A program made the translations under genes and the position numbers. This document shows positions 60,063 to 64,000 of a DNA stretch of 64,000 nucleotides, piece after piece. The notes beneath the pieces are model-generated. The model was not told where the DNA came from. It did no database searches and saw only the letters and a program-made list of their open reading frames with translations. Source of the stretch: Lota lota (taxonomy: Eukaryota; Chordata; Actinopteri; Gadiformes; Lotidae); NCBI GenBank assembly GCA_026745465.1, contig JACYXH010000175.1, forward strand, positions 6,109,001 to 6,173,000. The letters are read 5' to 3'. Each line of letters opens with the position of its first letter. Position 1 is the first letter of the stretch.

Positions 60063-60200
60063 TATGTCTCTCGCCCTCTCCGTCCTGATCTCGGCACCAT
60101 TCACAGCGGAGAGGAGGGAACAATGCCCCTGCCACCGCCACTCTGAAAGAAACCCAAGAGCCGCAATAAAGCCCCCAAATCGTTGCCATGGAAACTAATG
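59400..60200 (-). promoter_or_regulatory. possible fgd3 5' non-coding exon and promoter
   Basis: A good minus-strand donor, CTTAGCTG|GTGAGTTG, lies at about 59413-59420. It is preceded (in transcript sense) by sequence with moderate GC and then by a long CT/GA-rich tract. A vertebrate promoter with a non-coding first exon would look like this, but no coding frame passes through the donor, so this is a guess from position. Confidence 0.25.
60021..60066. repeat. (TA)n microsatellite
   Basis: TA run with one CA interruption, after a long CT-rich region (59655-60020). Confidence 0.94.
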
Positions 60201-60703
60201 ATGGCCCCGTTGGGAGGAGGGAGGGGGGGGAGGGAAGAGAAAGGAGGGGAGGGGAGGTGGAGGAGGGAGGCTACGCAAAAGTGTGTGTGTGTGTGTGTGT
60301 GTGTAAGGAAAGTAGTGGTTGAATGAACGGCAGTGGGGGAAGTGTGTGTGTGTGTTTGAATTAGGGCGTCTGCATGTTTGTGGCAGGGTGGTTGTTGGCG
60401 TGTGGGTATGTTAGGATAAGTACCTGTGTAAGGGAAATGGAAAGTTCTCGTTTTTTTATTCCAAGGTAAACTGTTGAGCTAAATACAAATAATATCTGAA
60501 TAAAATAAAAAAATCATCACAAGCTGTTTTCTGTTGTATTATGAATGTGATACGATGGGATGTTAACTATTTTACAACACGCTAACTTGAGAGTATCTTA
60601 AGTGTTTTTAAAATTGCCTTTTTTAAGTTCCTGCATTATTAGACACATTGATTGATTTAGCAAATATTGATTCTGTGTATAACTTTGCATCTAGTATCAC
60701 AAA

Positions 60704-61162
60704 TCAGACTTTAGATTAACAATCTAACATTAAGATGTAAGATTAACATCTAGACATTCACATGTTTAGATTGTCATCTAAAGTCTGATGGCAGATGAGC
60801 TCAAATCTGGGTGAACGGGGCGTTTCTTTTTTGTTCGCTTCATATTTGTTTCGACCAATAGTGTGGCTGGAAGTGCGTAACTGGCTATTAACAGCGAACA
60901 CAAACTCAGCCAGCAGTGGTAAACAGTAAAAAGGTGTCTGTAAAGGTTTCAAATCAACAACCTGTAGACAGGCCACGGTAGAAACACCCTTATTAAAATC
61001 CCCTTCTGAAAGCTTCGTAGACTTTAGCGAATCAAATTCTCTTCGATAGAATATCTCTGTAATGAAACTGGACACAAGGCTTTCCTCCACCCTTTCAGTT
61101 TTGGGTTTCTGGCCCATGTTTCCCTCCAGTAGTTCTGCTATAACAGCTGGATCCGAGATTAC
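60704..61162 (+). mobile_element. interspersed repeat, copy 2 (fullest copy)
   Basis: This is the longest of three related copies. It begins with a hairpin: TCAGACTTTAGAT (60704-60716) faces ATCTAAAGTCTGA (60776-60788). Next come GAGCTCAAATCTGGGTGAAC, AACACAAACTCAGCCAGCAG and AATCCCCTTCTGAAAGC, and it ends with GCTGGATCCGAGATTACC. It is non-coding and its class is unknown. Confidence 0.78.
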
Positions 61163-61268
61163 CGTGCAAGTATAATCATATATGTGCGTTTGATTCAGAA
61201 TAACGAATGCTGTTGTATCACCATGGGAGCAAAGTCTCTGGGGACCACATCAGAGACTCTGAGTAGTG

Positions 61269-61289
61269 CCCCCCCCCCCCCCCCCCCCC
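61269..61289. repeat. poly-C tract
   Basis: Pure C run of 21. Confidence 0.95.
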
Positions 61290-61376
61290 ACCACAGCTCC
61301 CCCCCTTCATATGCACATACGATTACACCTCTCTGTCCCTCTCCTATCCTCCACACTGTTTTTCTCCATCCATCCC

Positions 61377-61380
<4 letters not shown>

Positions 61381-61470
<90 letters not shown>
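61381..61470. repeat. (CT)n microsatellite, 90 bp
   Basis: Pure CT run. Confidence 0.97.
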
Positions 61471-61475
<5 letters not shown>

Positions 61476-62142
61476 CCATCACCCCCCCCCTCTCTCTGTC
61501 TGACCTATAAGCTATATTAGAATGACATTGCCCCCTTTAAAAAGACCAGGGCAGCATCGGCCCAGACACCCACATCACACCAACAGATGAATGCCAAACC
61601 ATCACCATGGAAACGCTGCAAGGAAACCAGCGGTTCCCCTTAAAAAAAATACATACAATGGATTTCAAATCTGGGTGTGAAGAGAGGGAGCGGAAGAGAG
61701 GTAGGCTTGGTTTAGGGGGATGGGGACCTGTTAATTGTAGATTCGGAAAGCTTTTCAAATCCTTAACTGGATGGAAGGGTGGGTTAAAGCAGACCCCGGA
61801 TGCTCCACTTCCCATTGAGGACAGAGATGGTGAATATCTCTGTCTTTATGAAACAGGCTACCGCCGTGTAAACTGATCGAAAATGAACGTCAAAGTGAAT
61901 TATGAATGGCGTCGGCCAGGGACACAGGTGCTCCGACTCCGAGCTCTCATCCACGCTGCTGACCTACTCAGGTGACTAATTTCACAGAAGAAGAAACAAG
62001 CTGGTATTAGAGAAATGAGGGCGGTATTTCAGCAGTGCTGAAATTAATTCCAAAAGCCAAGGGGGTTTTGACACATCTTCAATAGGATTGGCTGCCTCCT
62101 TGTCCCCCAGATTACCTAATGAGGCGAAGGGCCCGTGAACCT

Positions 62143-62190
62143 CTCTCCTCTCCTCTCCTCTCCTCGCCTCTCCTCTCCCCTCCTCTTCCC
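62143..62190. repeat. (CTCTC)n imperfect pentanucleotide repeat
   Basis: Copies of CTCTC/CTCCT with small changes. Confidence 0.85.
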
Positions 62191-63497
62191 AGGGAGGAGA
62201 GGAATGTGAGTTCAGAACAGGGAGGAATGCTGGGCATCTCAGAACTCCGCTCTCAGCTCTTTGCGGGAACAAAACACTGAAATAATAGCTTGAAGCTGAC
62301 CTTTTCTTTTTGGCACGGTATACGGGGGTGAATTGGGACATTGGAAAGCATTGAAATCATGTTTCCAATCAGAATGTCACCTCCTAGTCAGACAGATTTC
62401 CAGATACTTAATGTGTTAAGTGTTAGGTTTAAATATCGATCACAACATTATTGGTCACCAACACAACACACGCCATGACACTGTCTGTCCATCTGCTGCT
62501 TTGATGAGCAATGATACTGAGTGACTCTGATGCCCTTCCGTCTTTCTGTCTATAGAGAAATACTCTAATTAGCTGCATCTGTCGCTCTCACGCACATGAT
62601 TAAATATTGAGGGGGTGTCCAAGTTTAAATCTTCTATCAACCCACTGATGCGCCACTGACCCAAGTAGAGCATCTGTCCAACATCTGGAGTCACTATCCA
62701 CAGGAATCAGCATCCACACATACAAAGAAATACAATCTGGACTGATAGAATAGCAACTTGACATGTACATGAGTAGGATAAAGACAGTTGTAGACAAGAG
62801 AAGCATTCATATTCACATGTTTAGTGTGAGGGAGGATGGCAGCAAATGGTTTGGTTTGTCTATCATTCCAAATTCCCATTAACGCACGCACAAACACACA
62901 CACGTACACACGCACACACACACAGGCATACACACGCACACACACAGGTTCATTGAGAACATGTCCTGGAATCAGTGATCAGCGGAGATCTGATACAGAA
63001 TGAACTGAACAGATAGTTCAGTCAATAGGTTATTCGATAGGTTTTTAAATAGCGCAGGTCGATCCACTGACTGACGCCAGAGCACACTTGCTCGCTCGCT
63101 CGCCCGCCCGCCACACAGCCTGTGAATGAACAGAAATCCCTTAAAATGAAGTACAGGCACACACATTACCTACAGACATGCTGGGGTGATTGATCAATTC
63201 AAGAGATTATGTCCAGAAACATGTCCAAAAACAGCAATTGCAAAATAGTAGTGGAGAATTTAGGCTAACGCATGGAAACTTAAAACCCCTCGCTCTCTGT
63301 TAAACCAGCAAACTTTTTGCTCATAAACAAAATACTGTCATTTGAATCATTTTCTTATTTAATGTAATAAAAGTAGAAACATACATTACCCAATAACATC
63401 TATTTAACACAACTCTCTGTGAGTTAACTGTTTAGTTATCAGTCCTACTTAATGTTATATGCATGCACACTCACAAAGACATTGCAATCACACAGAC

Positions 63498-63512
63498 ACA
63501 CACACACACACA

Positions 63513-63548
<36 letters not shown>
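63498..63548. repeat. (AC)n microsatellite
   Basis: AC run with one AG interruption. Confidence 0.95.
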
Positions 63549-63550
<2 letters not shown>

Positions 63551-63945
63551 GCGAGACACAACACGCCCGCGGAGCCTCTGCTGCAGACAGAGGTCGGCGA
63601 AGGACACGGTGATAGTGGCAGCAACAGGAGACTCTCCTACAATATATTGCTGCTGCTTGCTGTGATCTTCCTCTGGATCCCAGCTCAGGGATTCAGTATG
63701 GAGATCAATCCACATCTCTACGGGGGCTTCAGGGGGTCGCTATGGCTACATGTTACATATGAATGAAGCCAGGTGTTTGAATGTGTCAGCGGTTATTGAC
63801 AGGTTCTCAGGTATCCCTGAATCTGCACATTTCACAATGGCCAAAAAAGTTAAATATTTTCACTCTAATTAAATATTGATATTTCCCTCTCCGGAGGGAA
63901 ACCAACACAAAAAAACAGCCTTTGATAAGCCTAATTCATCCCCAG

Positions 63946-63999
63946 CCCTCCCCTCCCCTCCCCTCCCCTCCCCCTCCCCTCCCCCTCCCCTCCCCTCCC
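63946..63999. repeat. (CCCCT)n repeat at window edge
   Basis: About ten CCCCT units continue to the end of the window. The complementary strand is a (GGGGA)n array able to form G-quadruplexes. Confidence 0.93.
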
Positions 64000-64000
64000 A

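Larger units (their letters stand above)
61163..64000. other. right end of window, no recognised gene
   Basis: Unique sequence with poly-C, CT, AC and CCCCT repeats. No exon was recognised; it may be fgd3 upstream flank or intron. Confidence 0.5.

Overview
The window looks like nuclear DNA of a ray-finned (probably teleost) fish. The genes have vertebrate exon-intron structure with GT-AG introns. Long pure dinucleotide microsatellites are very abundant, and several interspersed repeats have the look of teleost repeat families. Most long open frames are translations of microsatellites or intron sequence and were left out.

Four genes are supported, all on the minus strand. In transcription order (high to low coordinates) they are fgd3 (exons 45240 to 28181), susd3 (20354 to 16878), card19 (about 15699 to 13105) and the first coding exon of a WNK kinase, probably wnk2 (2385 to 1747, continuing off the left edge). 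As I recall it, human 9q22.31 has the order FGD3-SUSD3-CARD19-NINJ1-WNK2, with all but NINJ1 on one strand. The block is therefore a conserved synteny group, and this helps to separate FGD3 from FGD1 and WNK2 from WNK3. I could not find ninj1 in the 10.7-kb gap where it would lie.

Exon borders were set by reading splice sites and checking codon phase. The 18 fgd3 exons join in one frame (897 residues plus stop, first exon not found). The 5 susd3 exons give a complete 316-residue protein. Four card19 exons give about 150 residues, with the starting exon missing. Functionally, FGD3 is a Cdc42-type guanine nucleotide exchange factor with DH, PH, FYVE and PH domains. SUSD3 is a small sushi-domain membrane protein. 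CARD19 is a CARD protein with a C-terminal membrane segment. WNK kinases control cation-chloride cotransport. They share a neighbourhood, not a pathway.

Layout: 1-1746 WNK intron 1; 1747-2385 WNK exon; 2386-3500 its upstream region; 3500-13100 intergenic with decayed repeats (a LINE reverse-transcriptase scrap and a CATCCATCCATTTTCT-type repeat); 13105-15700 card19; 16635-20354 susd3; 20400-28180 intergenic and probable fgd3 3' UTR; 28181-45240 fgd3 exons; 45241-64000 probable fgd3 5' introns and upstream sequence, very rich in microsatellites and without recognised coding exons.

The most notable finding is around the fgd3 FYVE domain. The second FYVE exon has its splice donor inside the end of an interspersed repeat (other copies at 21.8-22.2 kb and 60.7-61.2 kb), and a long TG microsatellite lies at its acceptor. 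The first FYVE exon uses a CT microsatellite as its pyrimidine tract. The FYVE zinc-ligand spacing is also shortened.
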